Origin: Pseudomonas hygromyciniae
Lineage (GTDB): Bacteria > Pseudomonadota > Gammaproteobacteria > Pseudomonadales > Pseudomonadaceae
NCBI RefSeq assembly: GCF_016925675.1
Contig: NZ_CP070506.1
Coordinates: 5,392,501 to 5,456,500, forward strand
DNA: 64,000 bases
Reading direction: 5' to 3'
The position numbers were made by a program, and so were the translations under genes. Shown piece by piece: positions 28,960-37,234 of the stretch. The notes below the pieces were generated by a model, which did not search any database, had not been told where the DNA came from, and saw only the letters and a program-made list of their open reading frames with translations. How positions within the stretch are numbered: the first letter of the stretch is position 1; every line of letters begins with the position of its first letter.

Positions 28960-31121
28960 GCAACCTGTCGAGCGTGATCCAGGTGAGCTCGGTGAAGCCA
29001 GGCAGTTTCGGTGGTGCAGTCTTCTCCGGGCGCATCATTGGCCAAAACAAAATTTACACCTGCAGAGCCAGTTATAAAATCATCACCCGCATTCCTCAAC
29101 CAGGTGAATGCTGGCAGTTCAAAGGCTCGATCACAGGGCATGATCAGTTCAGGGATTTCGTTCTGATCGAGAGCTGCCATATCGTAAACCTGCCCATTGC
29201 GGCGTATGTGGAACGATTGCTGGTAAAGCATCCTGCATTTCGCGGGCTGTCATTCGGCAAAGCGAAAGTCTCGAAACTGGTCAGGGCATTTGGCGCAGAA
29301 AACCTTGCTCAGGCATTGACTGCTGGCAGGGTCAGCTACCTGGCGGAATTTATTAATCCCGATCTCGCCCAGAAGGTCGTGGATGCTTGGAGGACGCTGC
29401 AGGATGAGATTTCAACGATTGAGTTTCTCATGGAACACCACTTCGACCCTGGGCTCGCCAAAAGCATTCTCAAGGTTTGCCAGACCAATACGGTAGAGCG
29501 TCTGAAGCTTAACCCGTACAGCCTCGTTGCGTTTCAAGGCATCCACCCGAACATATGGAAAATCGTGGACGCCGCAGCAGCTAAGCTAGGCATATCTCGT
29601 GATGACCCACGCAGGCTGGCCGGCCTTGTGGAGAACTTGCTGTATGTGCGCCTGGATCAGGGTCATACGGCATACCGAATCGAAGAACTAAAAACCGCCC
29701 TGATGCAGAAGCTTTCATCCGCCAGACTGGTAGACCAAGCTATCGACTGTGCCCTACAAAGGCGTGCTGTATGCGTGAAGACGCATCAAGGGACGACACT
29801 CATCCAGCCACTGGGCGCGGCCCTTATCGAAAGTAAACTTGAGCAGCGAGTCGCTACTCTACTGTCCGCTCAGGCCTCATTGCTCCACGGTTCTGCGCAG
29901 GAACTGGAGCAAGCGATTGAAGATTACTCCGCACATAGTCAGAGCACCTTTGGGTACTCGCTTACTCAAGACCAGAAAAACGCAGTGCGAATGGCGCTTA
30001 CTAATCGCATCAGCACGCTGACTGGGTTCGGCGGTACTGGCAAAACAACCGTGCTGAAAGCCATCGTGGATATAGCTTCTCGGCACCGCCCAGTGCATGT
30101 CCTAGCACTGAGCGGAAAAGCCAAGGAGCGGGCCAAGGAGTCTGTTGGCCGAGACACCCACACGATCCACAGCTTTTTGATCAAAATCAGCGCCGCAAGC
30201 TCAGGGTTCAACACTGGGGGCGACCCGCTCGTAGTCATTGACGAATCCAGCATGGTGGACATCGCCTTGATGCTGAAACTGCTGAATGCGTTCGCAAAGA
30301 AGGAACTGTCTCTCTTGCTAGTAGGCGATACCGGTCAGCTATCACCGGTAGGCTATGGAATATTCTTCCATGCCCTGGTCAAATCAAAGGCGATACCGTC
30401 GACCCATCTGACCAAGGTTCACAGGTCTATCGACAACAGTCACCTTCAGAACATCGCCATGAAGATTAGATCGGGTCATCTGGACACATTGCCATTCTGG
30501 AATGGCGAGCGCGATGGGGTTTATCTGATCCCCTGCACGAACACGCAGGACATGCTGACACACCTCGCGAAGATCAAGCAGATCATCCCTGATGCTCAGA
30601 TTCTGACGCCCCACATGTCCGAGCGCATGCCGGATTCCGGGCACAAGATAAACAACCATCTGCAAAGCGTCCTCCAGCACACAGACGAGACGCTGGGCAT
30701 TTGGATGGGCAAATACTGGCTGCGAGTGAATGACCCCGTCATCGTGACCCAGAATAGCTACGAGCATAATTTGTTCAATGGCAATACCGGGATCATGTCC
30801 GGCGTTACGTCAATCGATGGCCAGATCTATGGTGCATGTCTCTTCAATGGGATCGAAGTCACCCTATCCAGGATGGACTTGTTCGTGCTCGGGATGAAGC
30901 TCGCTTACGCCATCTCAATTCACAAGTCGCAAGGCAGCGAGTACGAGACGTCCATCATTTGCTCTCTGAGCCAAAGCGAATTTGTGGAACGCAGCATGCT
31001 CTACACCGGCGTGTCACGATCAAAGCGGCTGGCCTTGATCCTAAGCACTCAGGACATTGTGCAGCAGGGGGTAGCTCGCCCAAATCGAAGCGACACGCTC
31101 TGTGTTGGCTTTTCGGTTTGA
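28956..31121 (+). CDS. RecD-like superfamily 1 ATP-dependent DNA helicase
   Basis: The 721-residue protein has an OB-like N-terminal domain, a helix-hairpin-helix-like middle (about 90-230) and a RecD2-type helicase core. The core has Walker A GFGGTGKTT (Lys363), Walker B VIDESSMVD, motif III LLLVGDTGQLSPVG and the C-terminal UvrD-type motif AISIHKSQGSEYE. It is the fifth gene of the overlapping operon that starts at 23190. A dedicated helicase in an integrase operon could process the integration intermediate, support element replication, or act in defence; nothing in the sequence decides. It is shorter at the N-terminus than YrrC-type RecD2. Confidence 0.87.
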   Translation: MSNLSSVIQVSSVKPGSFGGAVFSGRIIGQNKIYTCRASYKIITRIPQPGECWQFKGSITGHDQFRDFVLIESCHIVNLPIAAYVERLLVKHPAFRGLSFGKAKVSKLVRAFGAENLAQALTAGRVSYLAEFINPDLAQKVVDAWRTLQDEISTIEFLMEHHFDPGLAKSILKVCQTNTVERLKLNPYSLVAFQGIHPNIWKIVDAAAAKLGISRDDPRRLAGLVENLLYVRLDQGHTAYRIEELKTALMQKLSSARLVDQAIDCALQRRAVCVKTHQGTTLIQPLGAALIESKLEQRVATLLSAQASLLHGSAQELEQAIEDYSAHSQSTFGYSLTQDQKNAVRMALTNRISTLTGFGGTGKTTVLKAIVDIASRHRPVHVLALSGKAKERAKESVGRDTHTIHSFLIKISAASSGFNTGGDPLVVIDESSMVDIALMLKLLNAFAKKELSLLLVGDTGQLSPVGYGIFFHALVKSKAIPSTHLTKVHRSIDNSHLQNIAMKIRSGHLDTLPFWNGERDGVYLIPCTNTQDMLTHLAKIKQIIPDAQILTPHMSERMPDSGHKINNHLQSVLQHTDETLGIWMGKYWLRVNDPVIVTQNSYEHNLFNGNTGIMSGVTSIDGQIYGACLFNGIEVTLSRMDLFVLGMKLAYAISIHKSQGSEYETSIICSLSQSEFVERSMLYTGVSRSKRLALILSTQDIVQQGVARPNRSDTLCVGFSV

Positions 31122-31229
31122 ATTCCTAATCGTTAGTTAGCAACAATGTTTTGGACTGGGCTACCCCTTCAGGCGTCTTGCACTCCTAGTATGATCGCAG
31201 GATCCGCGCCCAATACCTTAGGTAGGAGT

Positions 31230-31787
31230 ATGTCCTTGAAGCTGCTTACAAGCCTTTGGAACGTCATTAGTCCCGACCGACGCCCCGAGCGGGAGAAGGC
31301 GCGTGAACGCGAGTTCATCCTGGCGGCGAACTCCTTGAAGACCCTCTCGGTTACTGACCGGGGTGGAATGTCTATCGACCCGGAAGAGATTCGCGACCAG
31401 ATCATCGCCTCACGTGAGCAGCTCAAGCATCTCGTCCACAAACCTGGTGCGCCTGGCGGGCCATTCAAAGCAGCGGTACATGTCCAGGTGGAACAGGAAG
31501 AGAGTCCCGCCGTAGAGGCTCCAGTGAGCGCATTAGACTGTAGGGAAGTGGTGACTTGGCGTCGGCTCCATAGTGGCGCTGCTGTGCGCTATGTGTGCCT
31601 CCAGTCTACGAATACCGGCTGTTACGCTGTGGCGACGGCTAGTCTCTTCTCAAATGGCCAAGAGAGTCTCCCGCCTTGGGTCGACGGCAATACCAACAGG
31701 CAAGTTGCAAATGCCCTACGGCTCGGTGATCTTCAGTGGTACTCGACTTTGAGCGAGGCGATGGATGCATGGGATGCAGAGCTCTGA
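31230..31787 (+). CDS. Hypothetical protein, 185 residues
   Basis: I place the start at 31230 (MSLKLLTSLWNV), preceded by TAGGAG. The frame is open further upstream from 31146, but the extra residues look like translated leader. The N-terminal third is helical and charged (RRPEREKARERE); a short acidic linker is followed by a C-terminal region with RRLHSGAAVRYVCLQSTNTGCYAV and a final W-rich helix. No membrane segment, signal peptide or known motif is visible. It is the first cargo gene after the helicase, with its own leader of about 108 bases. Function unknown. Confidence 0.6.
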   Translation: MSLKLLTSLWNVISPDRRPEREKAREREFILAANSLKTLSVTDRGGMSIDPEEIRDQIIASREQLKHLVHKPGAPGGPFKAAVHVQVEQEESPAVEAPVSALDCREVVTWRRLHSGAAVRYVCLQSTNTGCYAVATASLFSNGQESLPPWVDGNTNRQVANALRLGDLQWYSTLSEAMDAWDAEL

Positions 31788-31805
31788 TGGCTCCACTAAG
31801 CGTCA

Positions 31806-32012
31806 TCACTGACGCCAAGGCCCCCAAGTTGGCGGGTTATCCACGATATCGATGGACGTGCTGAGTTCGTACTGCATGTGCTCGAAGACTCTGTCGAGAC
31901 GTGGATGAGCTTTCGATTCTCGTAGTGCACTCACTAATTCCAATAGCTCCCGCCCTTGAGCCACAGGCATTTGGATATCGCAATACACGGTGTCATCGCC
32001 GCCTCGCTCCAT
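31806..32012 (-). CDS. Small hypothetical protein, 68 residues
   Basis: It starts MERGGDDTVYCDIQMP and has a well-placed GGAG seven bases before the ATG. It lies 18 bases after the stop of the upstream minus-strand gene, so the two probably form an operon convergent with the plus-strand gene at 31230. The product is mildly acidic and helical (GRELLELVSALRESKAH), with no known motif. Function unknown. Confidence 0.55.
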   Translation of the reverse strand: MERGGDDTVYCDIQMPVAQGRELLELVSALRESKAHPRLDRVFEHMQYELSTSIDIVDNPPTWGPWRQ

Positions 32013-32030
32013 GTCTAGTCTCCGTCTGCT

Positions 32031-32438
32031 TCAATCCAGCTTGGGCTTACTGCAGGCAGCTGTGTGTGCCTCGAAGTGTTGCATCTCTGTTTCCCAGCAA
32101 TCCAGGAATTTATACCAGTCGCAGGCGTAGAACCCTTCTGCCAGCCTGGTCGAGCCTACGCTTGCCTGAACGAAGCGCTCCCTCCAAGGCTGCGGGATAG
32201 TCTGCTCCAAAATGATGTCGATTCCAGAGTTATGACGCATTACCGAGACAGAATTACGAACCTCAACGAGTTCGAGTGGCTGATCGCTACAGGGGGCGTC
32301 GTTTTGCTCTTGGTCATCGAGATCATCGAGGATCGCAAGGAGGCCGGATGCACTGATATCACCAGGGTGGAAGGTGGCAAGCGCCCACAGAAACCTTCGC
32401 CTAGTTCTCTCACGCTCGCGGAGTAAATCGCAGGTCAT
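32031..32438 (-). CDS. Hypothetical protein, 135 residues
   Basis: A strong AAGGAGG ribosome site five bases before the ATG supports the start MTCDLLRERERTRRRF. The product has a basic N-terminus, the acidic stretch AILDDLDDQEQND and a C-terminal half rich in W, C and E (CDWYKFLDCWETEMQHFE). No membrane segment or known family is recognised. It heads a two-gene minus-strand unit with the 68-residue gene. The region upstream of its start is the structured GC-rich block at 32455-32650. Confidence 0.6.
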   Translation of the reverse strand: MTCDLLRERERTRRRFLWALATFHPGDISASGLLAILDDLDDQEQNDAPCSDQPLELVEVRNSVSVMRHNSGIDIILEQTIPQPWRERFVQASVGSTRLAEGFYACDWYKFLDCWETEMQHFEAHTAACSKPKLD

Positions 32439-32454
32439 TTAAGCCTCCTTTTCA

Positions 32455-32650
32455 CAAAGCAGGGCGGTGGTTATGGCGTGCCGCCTTCGGCGGATGGCTG
32501 GCGTGAACCGAGCCGTGGCAAGCCACGTCTCGTCCCTACGGGCGTCCATCCCACACGCCTGCGCGCTCCGCTTGCCCGATACTCGCAGCCAAAGGAAAGT
32601 CTGGCGCAGCGATCCTGAAGCCGGGGCGGGTGTTAGCGTGCCCTACGCAC
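32455..32650. other. GC-rich non-coding block with three hairpins
   Basis: Between two minus-strand genes lies about 200 bases of high-GC sequence with stems GCCGCC-TT-CGGCGG, CCGTGGC-AA-GCCACG and GGACGCCCG/CCCTACGGG-type pairing in close succession. It has no gene on either strand that looks real. I recall similar blocks in other Pseudomonas accessory regions but cannot name the family. A structured RNA, a repeat relic or a recombination site are all possible. Confidence 0.4.
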
Positions 32651-32657
32651 AGGACAA

Positions 32658-33212
32658 TTACTTGTGGAGCTTACTAAAGCGACTCGATAGCGCTGCGGCT
32701 TCGGTAGTTTCCCAAGCTTCAGGATCAGATGTAGCGTTGAACATCGCCCATGCCCTCCACAGGAAAAATGCGGCAACCAAGCTCGACTCAATTACTGCAA
32801 ATACCGTAGTGGTATACATATAATCCGAATTTTCTCCAAACAAGAAAAGCACTGGGAATATCGAAGCTATCCAGCCGGCGACGAAAGTTAAGCAAAATGC
32901 GATGGTCGCAGTGACCGTCAGGAAAAGCGGGACTTGATATCTATACTGGGTTGCAAATGATTTCTCGCCGTTTTGCTTCGCTAGGCCGTACAAGATGCCT
33001 GTGTTTTTTTCCTTGTCATTACTTCTTTTGAAAAGTCCATACAAAGTTACGTTTTCGCCGACTTCTAACTCTTCGTAAAGCTTATTCGATACTTGCAAAT
33101 TCGGGATAACTGCACCATCAATGCTGACTTTAGCTTTATGTCCGCCGTTCATTCGATCAACAGATCGAACGTAGTCAACTTTTCCTGAAACTTTCACGCA
33201 ATCGAACTTCAT
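32658..33212 (-). CDS. Hypothetical membrane protein, about 184 residues
   Basis: The first ATG is at 33212; a GTG one codon upstream is also possible. The N-terminal half is soluble and beta-rich (KVSGKVDYVRSVDRMN, ELEVGENVTLYGLFKR), resembling an OB-like fold. Two hydrophobic helices follow at about residues 95-125 and 135-160 (TVTATIAFCLTFVAGW; AVIESSLVAAFFLW). Its A+T content is visibly higher than that of the neighbouring genes, pointing to foreign origin. No family recognised. Confidence 0.6.
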   Translation of the reverse strand: MKFDCVKVSGKVDYVRSVDRMNGGHKAKVSIDGAVIPNLQVSNKLYEELEVGENVTLYGLFKRSNDKEKNTGILYGLAKQNGEKSFATQYRYQVPLFLTVTATIAFCLTFVAGWIASIFPVLFLFGENSDYMYTTTVFAVIESSLVAAFFLWRAWAMFNATSDPEAWETTEAAALSSRFSKLHK

Positions 33213-33441
33213 CACTCACTATCCCTGCCATCGCTCAAAAAAGTGGATCTGGTTCTTGCCAAGACGTCGCTCAGTGACTATTGCAGGCGGGCTCACGCTG
33301 GCCATAAACGCCGGACTTGATGAGCGCGTCTCCCATCGAGACGTCCCTGGCCGTGTCTTAGGTGCTGCTCTGATGACCAATCCATCACCAATCCAGACGT
33401 CGCCGCTATGATCAAACGACTGCTTGGCAAACCATATGTCA

Positions 33442-33469
33442 CGATAATATCACTATGATCTGTTTATCG
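33442..33469. promoter_or_regulatory. AT-rich dyad before the XRE-type regulator
   Basis: CGATAA at 33442-33447 and TTATCG at 33464-33469 form an inverted repeat spaced by 16 bases, in an AT-rich stretch 47 bases before the regulator's start. It could be its promoter or own operator. The rest of 33213-33515 shows nothing recognisable. Confidence 0.35.
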
Positions 33470-33515
33470 AAACACGCTTGCCGTGGCTCTATCCTCAGTT
33501 TTGAGGATCCGACTC

Positions 33516-33983
33516 ATGCATCTGAAAGAAGCGCTGGCAGGAGCATTGCGTGGAGCTCGTGCTCATCAGGGGTTGAGTTACGAAGAGTTGGCGGGGGCAA
33601 CGCACAGAACGTACGTGGGGAAGCTTGAGCAGGCCCGAGCGAACGCGACGTTGGAGAAACTGGACGAGATCGCTGACTATCTAGGCCTCGACCTTTTGAC
33701 TATGGTTACTCTCGCCATTGCGGCTCAGGGTGACGAGCTCCCTTCGCAAGCCCTGCAACGTACTGCCTTGCGAATCAGGGAATTCGAGATGTCCGGAGGG
33801 TGGCAGTTGGTAGAGGAGCAATTCAGTGATGGAAAGCTCATCAAGCGCTCCCAGGGAAAGCCTAAGCAGCCGCTTTATGCAGATTACGTTCGAGCCCTGA
33901 AAGCGCAAGGTTTCGACAGGAAAACAATCGCTGAAAAGCTTGGCATTGCCAGAAGCACAGTCCAAAAATATTGGAATACATAA
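33516..33983 (+). CDS. XRE-type helix-turn-helix regulator with a second C-terminal HTH
   Basis: I use the ATG at 33516 behind GAGGAT, giving 155 residues; an upstream start at 33483 is less likely. Residues 5-60 form a Cro/C1-type HTH (LRGARAHQGLSYEELAGAT, then TLEKLDEIADYLGL). The C-terminus (about 120-155) reads as a second HTH of resolvase or Hin type (GFDRKTIAEKLGIARSTVQKYW). The double arrangement is seen in plasmid and island regulators. The target is unknown; the dyad upstream and the following phosphatase gene are candidates. Confidence 0.75.
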   Translation: MHLKEALAGALRGARAHQGLSYEELAGATHRTYVGKLEQARANATLEKLDEIADYLGLDLLTMVTLAIAAQGDELPSQALQRTALRIREFEMSGGWQLVEEQFSDGKLIKRSQGKPKQPLYADYVRALKAQGFDRKTIAEKLGIARSTVQKYWNT

Positions 33984-34134
33984 ACCTCCAGGTTATCGCG
34001 ACCCCTCTTTTTCTACGTGATGTGTTTCGTGCTCATGGCTGCGGTGTATCCTTGGGCAAGGGTAGGCACTTGTGGTGTTGCCCATAACGTAGAGAGCAGG
34101 TTCGGATGGCTGAAATAGTGGGGATATTTGGTCG

Positions 34135-34971
34135 GTGAAGCACGTCAGGCTGATCCGCCATGGAGAAAGCGCGGCCAACGCAGGCCAACCCAGCCTTGAT
34201 CACGCGAGCATCCCTCTTACCCCAAAGGGGGTCGAGCAAGCGCGCCAAGTGGCAGGGTCATTCGCTCAAGCCCCAGATCTGATCGTTGCCTCGCCGTTCT
34301 CCCGAGCGCAAGCAACTGCAATGCAGACAGTGGCTGCTTTCCCTTCAGTGCCGTTTGAAATATGGCCCATTCACGAGTTCACCTACCTTGAACCTGCACG
34401 GTGTATCAACACGACCGTTGCCCAGAGACGAGCTTGGGTGGAGGGATACTGGGCCAAGTCAGACCCAGCGTTCACGGATGGTGAAGGCGCCGAGTCATTC
34501 TTGGACTTTATATCTAGAGGTCAGTCTTTCTTAGATAGACTTGCAGAGCATCCTGCCCAGGACATCGCCGTGTTTTCACATGGGCAACTCATCAATGCGG
34601 TGGCTTGGCTGATTGAGTGCAGGCCACAGAAGATTGACGGTCAAGCTATGGCCGTATGGCGAGAGTACGAGATCACTCACCACGTGCCTAACTGCTCTGG
34701 TTACAAGCTTACCAAGCACCCAGACGATGCCGGCTGGAGAGTAAGTCCTGAGGAGTTGCGAGTTGGCGTAACTCAACGCGTACCAGGCAGATCCTACCAA
34801 GCGTTTCGCGTTCCCGAGCGCGTGCTGATTGAGGAGCGGGCCCAGGCCCTATCGGCTGCAGGCTACCCGCTGCCAGACGATGATCCGGCTATGTACGCTG
34901 AGCAAAGGCTACTCGAGGCAAAAGAGGCTGCAGGTTTATTACCCTCGCACTCTCCTGGCAGAAAACTGTAG
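34135..34971 (+). CDS. Histidine phosphatase family protein
   Basis: The 278-residue protein starts at a GTG and has the phosphoglycerate-mutase-like signature LIRHGESAAN at residues 6-15. The second arginine motif is in ASPFSRAQAT and the late catalytic histidine in VFSHGQLINAVAW. These give a complete acid-phosphatase active site of the RHG superfamily. The C-terminal 90 residues are extra compared with small members and have no known motif. Substrate cannot be inferred. It follows the XRE regulator by 151 bases on the same strand. Confidence 0.85.
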   Translation: MKHVRLIRHGESAANAGQPSLDHASIPLTPKGVEQARQVAGSFAQAPDLIVASPFSRAQATAMQTVAAFPSVPFEIWPIHEFTYLEPARCINTTVAQRRAWVEGYWAKSDPAFTDGEGAESFLDFISRGQSFLDRLAEHPAQDIAVFSHGQLINAVAWLIECRPQKIDGQAMAVWREYEITHHVPNCSGYKLTKHPDDAGWRVSPEELRVGVTQRVPGRSYQAFRVPERVLIEERAQALSAAGYPLPDDDPAMYAEQRLLEAKEAAGLLPSHSPGRKL

Positions 34972-35002
34972 CGGGAGTGCGAAGAGGGCAGGACTTTAGC
35001 GA

Positions 35003-35029
35003 GAGGTGTCACCTGGCTGGAGACACCTC
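35003..35029. terminator. Hairpin between convergent genes
   Basis: GAGGTGTC (35003-35010) pairs with GACACCTC (35022-35029). It lies between the phosphatase gene and the CsbD-like gene, which face each other. There is no T-run, so the terminator call is tentative. Confidence 0.4.
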
Positions 35030-35037
35030 CTCCACGT

Positions 35038-35286
35038 TCAACGACGAAAAATGCGATTTATCAAGATCAACGCTGCAGCACCAATCGCGAGGGCGGCGAC
35101 TGGTTTTTCTTTAACGAACGTGGATACGCTATTCAGTGTATCGCCATAGGTTTTAGTCAGCTGACCAGCCGCTTGATGTCCCGCACCTTCAGCTTCCATC
35201 TTCGAATCACCAATTAGTTTCCCGACCGTGCTCTGCGCCTTGCCGGCCAGCTTTTCTGCTACACCTTCAACTTGTTCGCTCTTCAT
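35038..35286 (-). CDS. CsbD-like stress protein with a C-terminal membrane anchor
   Basis: The 82-residue protein begins with a CsbD-type helical repeat (SEQVEGVAEKLAGKAQ, then GKLIGDSKMEAEGAG). CsbD proteins are small general-stress proteins of unknown mechanism. The C-terminal 25 residues (KEKPVAALAIGAAALILINR) instead resemble the membrane tail of ElaB/YqjD/DUF883 proteins that tether ribosomes to the inner membrane. It therefore looks like a CsbD body on a YqjD-type anchor. It is convergent with the histidine phosphatase gene. Confidence 0.8.
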   Translation of the reverse strand: MKSEQVEGVAEKLAGKAQSTVGKLIGDSKMEAEGAGHQAAGQLTKTYGDTLNSVSTFVKEKPVAALAIGAAALILINRIFRR

Positions 35287-35474
35287 GATTCATCAAACCT
35301 TTGCGTGAGAGTGGGGAGCTCCGAACCGCGCTAATCGGGCGGCTATCAGCACGACATTAGGGACATGCGCATGATGATTAGTTCAATGGTGATGAGCTGT
35401 AGGCCAGTTTGGAAAAGCGCCTACACGTTTAAGCCTATTGCTATGCTGTTGCTCCCAACATGGAGGTGAGCCAA

Positions 35475-35684
35475 ATGCAGGGTGAGTATTCCCTATCAGA
35501 TGTACTGGAAAGGATGTACCAAAACCAGCTGGCCCTTGAGGCTGCGCTCATGGAGCTGACCCTCCAGGTGGAAGCCCAGGGACATGCGGAAGTCGGCGAC
35601 AACGTCCGTGGTGCGCTTTACACAATTGGTGAGAACGCTGGTCATATCAAACAGGGGCTGGCCCGGCTCAAAACACTCCCATGA
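35475..35684 (+). CDS. Small hypothetical helical protein, 69 residues
   Basis: The start at 35475 is chosen because GGAGGTGAG lies four bases before it; an in-frame ATG at 35460 would overlap that ribosome site. The product (MQGEYSLSDVLERMY) is predicted to be nearly all helix, with coiled-coil character (QNQLALEAALMELTLQVEAQ). It overlaps the next gene by 4 bases (ATGA), so the two are translated together. No family recognised. Confidence 0.65.
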   Translation: MQGEYSLSDVLERMYQNQLALEAALMELTLQVEAQGHAEVGDNVRGALYTIGENAGHIKQGLARLKTLP

Positions 35685-36157
35685 ACCAGCCGCTTTTCGA
35701 TTTTGATCTCAAACGCGTTTCCCGCACGCACTACATCACTGGCAAAGCTGCGATCAATTTTCCAGATCCAGGTAGTACAACGGGAGGATGGCATTTCCTG
35801 TCTTACTTCGACCGAAAATCCGGCGTGGCCAAGGTGTCCTTGGCAGGTATTCATTATCCAGATACGACCGATTTCTTTGGAGACGCTGGACTCATCGACG
35901 TAACCGACGAGCTTGCGATGAGAGGCTGGTCAGAAGACGGCAAAAGGCTGTTCATGGCGGATCACTACCGTGCCGCAGCAGACATGATTATTAAGTGGGC
36001 GGTAGGTGACGCCAAACGCTGCAACGTCGAAATCGCTGATTGGTTCCCTTCAACATGCGAAAGGCAGGGATTGTTGGTGATGTTGGATTTAGGGAAACCG
36101 GTGCTTTTACGTAGAGGAAGGTTGCAAAAAATGGAAGCTTGGCTTCGCTCGCAATGA
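35681..36157 (+). CDS. Hypothetical protein, 158 residues
   Basis: This protein, translationally coupled to the small helical protein before it, begins MNQPLFDFDLKRVSRTHYI. It shows a mixed alpha/beta pattern with GGWHFLSYFDRKSGVAKVS and a helical C-terminus ending RRGRLQKMEAWLRSQ. There is no signal peptide, membrane segment or known catalytic motif. It is the last gene before the chromate operon, 132 bases upstream of chrB. Function unknown. Confidence 0.65.
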   Translation: MNQPLFDFDLKRVSRTHYITGKAAINFPDPGSTTGGWHFLSYFDRKSGVAKVSLAGIHYPDTTDFFGDAGLIDVTDELAMRGWSEDGKRLFMADHYRAAADMIIKWAVGDAKRCNVEIADWFPSTCERQGLLVMLDLGKPVLLRRGRLQKMEAWLRSQ

Positions 36158-36289
36158 CCACCGCAAGTCTGCGTGTCTGTTCCTTCTTCCGAATGCCCTC
36201 TGAACAACTGCTTTTGTTGAGCACCGCTTCCCAAGCCTTGCAGCAAGGAGTAGCGTAGCGATTACTACATATCGAGTAGATATTCCTAC

Positions 36290-37234
36290 ATGAAAAATTG
36301 GCTCGCATTGATCCTTGGCTTACCCACCGCCAACGCCACCGAGCGCATGCGAGCCTGGCGTGCCTTGAAAGCTTCAGGTGCCGCTGTACTCCGTGACGGT
36401 GTTTACCTGCTCCCTGATACCAGCGCTTGCCGCGAAGCTCTGACTTCTGTCGAACGAGACATATTGGCCATCAATGGCACCGCCTACCTCCTGCCTGTAG
36501 TTGATCCCAACGGTGAGCGCTTTATCGAGTTTTTCGACCGCAAGGATGACTACACCAAACTTGGTGGAGAGATCGAAGGCTGCCGTGAGCAGTTGAATGC
36601 TGAAAATGCGCTGGCGACGACCAAACAAATCCGCAAGCTGCGCAAAGCCTACGATCAGATAGCGAGCATCGATTACTTCCCAGGTGAACCAAAGCACCAG
36701 ATTGATGCGGCTCTACAGGAGTTAGAGACGGCAGTCAGTAGAGCCCTGTCGCCGGATGAGCCGCACAGCAGTAATCAACCGATATCGGTACTCAATCTCA
36801 GCGATTATCAGGGCCGTATCTGGGCAACGCGTAAACGTCCCTGGGTCGACCGGCTCGCCTGTGCCTGGTTGATCCGCCGCTTCATCGACCCGCAAGCTCA
36901 GATCGTCTGGCTGAACACTCCACAGGACTGCCCAGTCAACGCCTTGGGGTTTGATTTTGATGACGCAACCTTCAGCCATGTTGGTAACCGCGTCACCTTT
37001 GAAACCCTACAGGCCAGTTTTCAAATCCAGATACAAGGTCTAGGTCGCATTGCTGCCCTTGTGCATTACCTCGATGTTGGCGGTATTCAGCCGGTGGAGG
37101 CTGCCGGGATTGAGCGGGTGCTTGCTGGGCTGCGAGAGACCATTTCCGACGACGACCAACTTCTGGCTGCCGCGAGCGCCATCTTCGACGGCCTGCTCGC
37201 CGGGTTTGTGAAAGAGGAGCAACCCAATGAGTAA
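36290..37234 (+). CDS. chrB: Chromate resistance regulator/protein ChrB
   Basis: ChrB is the chromate-responsive partner of ChrA and controls the chr operon in several bacteria. The 314-residue product has an N-terminal ChrB_N part (WLALILGLPTANATERMRAWRALKASGAAVLRDGVYLLP) and a C-terminal ChrB_C domain (about 180-305) with RKRPWVDRLACAWLIRRF. Its length matches the family. Its stop overlaps the chrA start by 8 bases. The upstream region has an AT-rich partly symmetric stretch (ACTACATATCGAGTAG), a possible operator. Assignment is by family pattern. Confidence 0.88.
   Translation: MKNWLALILGLPTANATERMRAWRALKASGAAVLRDGVYLLPDTSACREALTSVERDILAINGTAYLLPVVDPNGERFIEFFDRKDDYTKLGGEIEGCREQLNAENALATTKQIRKLRKAYDQIASIDYFPGEPKHQIDAALQELETAVSRALSPDEPHSSNQPISVLNLSDYQGRIWATRKRPWVDRLACAWLIRRFIDPQAQIVWLNTPQDCPVNALGFDFDDATFSHVGNRVTFETLQASFQIQIQGLGRIAALVHYLDVGGIQPVEAAGIERVLAGLRETISDDDQLLAAASAIFDGLLAGFVKEEQPNE

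Noticed and set aside
32467..32823. 118-codon plus-strand frame through the hairpin block
   Set aside because: Arg/Ser-rich composition, no ribosome site, overlaps the membrane-protein gene.
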